Positions 5,746 through 6,897 of a stretch of 6,897 nucleotides of DNA are shown here, one piece after another. Numbering within the stretch: the stretch's first letter is position 1; every line of letters begins with the position of its first letter. The position numbers were made by a program, and so were the translations under genes. The notes under the pieces are model-generated. The model saw only the letters and a program-made list of their open reading frames with translations. It was not told where the DNA came from and ran no database searches. The stretch is from Treponema sp. (lineage in GTDB: Bacteria; Spirochaetota; Spirochaetia; Treponematales; Breznakiellaceae), in assembly GCA_031256115.1 (NCBI GenBank), contig JAIRRF010000033.1, positions 1 through 6,897 on the forward strand, given 5' to 3'.

Positions 5746-6897
5746 ATGGATCAGAAAAAAGCGCTCTTTTTTTTGCTGATTACTCTGGTTCTCTTTCCTC
5801 TATACGCTCAACAGGCAAAAGACGTTGTTTTGATTGTGGATACATCCTCCGCAATGTTTTCTTACTACAACGATGTTGGAAGCTATTTATCCGGATCTTT
5901 TTTTACTGAAAATCTGAATCTGGGCGATACCTTGCACATTATTTCATATAATAATAAACCCCGGTTGGAAATTGCCCGGAGAATTCTGGGACAAGGGGAC
6001 ATGGAAGCAGTCAGTGCCAGGATCTGGCTGCTTTATCCGCTTTTTCCGGGTCCGGATCCGTTCGCCGCTTTGAATTATGCTGTAACATATGTCCATTCCA
6101 TACCGGGAGGCAGGTCAAAAAATGTCTTTATTGTCAGCGGAGATGATTTAAGCGCTCAGATAAATGCATATGCGGCACGTTTTGGAGCCCATACGGACAT
6201 TTCTTTTATCAGGGCTTCATATAACATGAGCAGAAACGCAATTCAACATGTTTCTGCTTCCGGTACTAATATTACCCAAGGTAGGACCGGTCCAGACAGC
6301 GGCGTTTTAAGCAGACCTATCGCAGAAACCGGAAATATGGCGATAACTACTCCTGATATGGTATCCGCAGCGCCTGCCGGTTCTCCTGTAAATACTCCCG
6401 GTAAAGAATTAACCGATGCAAATGATGTAAAGAATGAAATAAACCTTCCGGTAACTGTTGAACTATCGGAAAAAAATGCCGTCAGTTCATTTGGAGATTT
6501 TTCATTTGCCTTGCCTTTGCTTACAGCAGGGGGAATATTGTTTCTTTTGATTCTTATTTTAGCAGCTCCTAAAATTTTTCTCCCGGGAATTAAAAATTTC
6601 CATACTTCTCTGAATAAAGCGATGGCGGATAAACGGACGGTGTCCGGGAAGTTACAAAATTCCCGTTCGGCCACTGTTTCAATAAAAACAGCTATTACAA
6701 AAACAATTGCAGCAAAATCTGCTGCCATTAAGCCGGTTATGGCAAAACCAAATTCCGGCACAAAAATAAGCGTTAATAGCCCTGTGGTCAAAAGATCCGG
6801 TAATTCTTCAAAATCATTAATTGCTTTTTTAAAAATTTTATTTTCAAAAAAGCCCCGAATAAAGAACAATTTTCCTGTCATGCGGGTACCTGCATCT
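5746..6897 (+). CDS. Membrane-anchored von Willebrand factor A-like protein (3' truncated by window)
   Basis: The frame is open from ATG 5746 to the last base (384 codons, no stop), so the C-terminus is missing. Layout: a Sec signal peptide (1-21: KK, hydrophobic core, LYA before QQ, no lipobox Cys); a VWA-like domain (about 26-160) with DVVLIVDTSSAM at 26-37 and NVFIVSGDD later; a Pro/Gly/Thr-rich linker (about 170-245); a transmembrane helix (about 254-274, FALPLLTAGG then ILFLLILILAA); and a tail of at least 110 residues. The VWA part should be periplasmic and the tail cytoplasmic. The metal site is degenerate: DxSxS reads DTSSA, and no clear MIDAS Thr or DG follows, so metal-dependent ligand binding may be altered or lost. 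The tail has 22 Lys/Arg against one acidic residue and is rich in Ala, Ser and Thr. Last visible gene of the operon with greA. VWA domains mediate protein-protein contacts; partner unknown. Confidence 0.85.
   Translation, partial: MDQKKALFFLLITLVLFPLYAQQAKDVVLIVDTSSAMFSYYNDVGSYLSGSFFTENLNLGDTLHIISYNNKPRLEIARRILGQGDMEAVSARIWLLYPLFPGPDPFAALNYAVTYVHSIPGGRSKNVFIVSGDDLSAQINAYAARFGAHTDISFIRASYNMSRNAIQHVSASGTNITQGRTGPDSGVLSRPIAETGNMAITTPDMVSAAPAGSPVNTPGKELTDANDVKNEINLPVTVELSEKNAVSSFGDFSFALPLLTAGGILFLLILILAAPKIFLPGIKNFHTSLNKAMADKRTVSGKLQNSRSATVSIKTAITKTIAAKSAAIKPVMAKPNSGTKISVNSPVVKRSGNSSKSLIAFLKILFSKKPRIKNNFPVMRVPAS

Noticed and set aside
5767..5774. Eight-T run in the VWA signal peptide as a phase-variation tract
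   Set aside because: The run encodes Leu-Phe-Phe-Leu of a normal hydrophobic core and the frame is intact; nothing shows variation.
6243..6881. 212-residue minus-strand reading frame near the right edge
   Set aside because: It is antisense to the VWA gene, whose own frame has a signal peptide, VWA start motif and transmembrane helix and stays open to the window end.

Overview
The window most resembles a spirochaete chromosome of the Treponema type. The main reason is a very large GreA: a C-terminal transcript-cleavage domain on about 740 residues of helical-repeat sequence. As far as I recall, this 'transcript cleavage factor/unknown domain fusion' form occurs in treponemes and chlamydiae. 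The species assignment is inference. Base composition looks mid-range, gene density is high, and no gap exceeds 300 bases. I see no rRNA, tRNA, CRISPR array or insertion sequence.

Layout. (1) 1-819, + strand: the C-terminal part of a DEAD-box RNA helicase with a basic tail; its 5' end lies outside the window. (2) 863-1874, - strand: a peroxide-defence pair, a PerR-type Fur-family repressor (1455-1874) followed 51 nt downstream by an N-terminal-rubredoxin ('reverse') rubrerythrin (863-1403). The rubrerythrin frame is broken by one surplus base in a nine-A run of its coding strand. (3) 1875-1988: a divergent intergenic region with a near-perfect PerR-box-like palindrome inside the perR promoter and a separate promoter for the rightward genes. 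(4) 1989-6897, + strand: a probable operon of a TPR protein (1989-2981), the GreA fusion (2999-5722) and a membrane-anchored von Willebrand A protein (5746 to beyond the window edge), with gaps of 17 and 23 nt.

How the genes fit together. PerR probably represses itself and rubrerythrin and is released by peroxide, so that rubrerythrin reduces H2O2; this pairing is well known in anaerobes. The rightward operon links a scaffold-like TPR protein, an RNA-polymerase rescue factor with two large helical regions and a Tudor/RID-like insert, and an envelope protein whose predicted cytoplasmic tail is extremely basic. Nothing in the sequence proves that these three work together. That operon is the least explained part of the window. 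The frameshifted rubrerythrin and the apparently leaderless, self-operated perR are the most concrete points to test.
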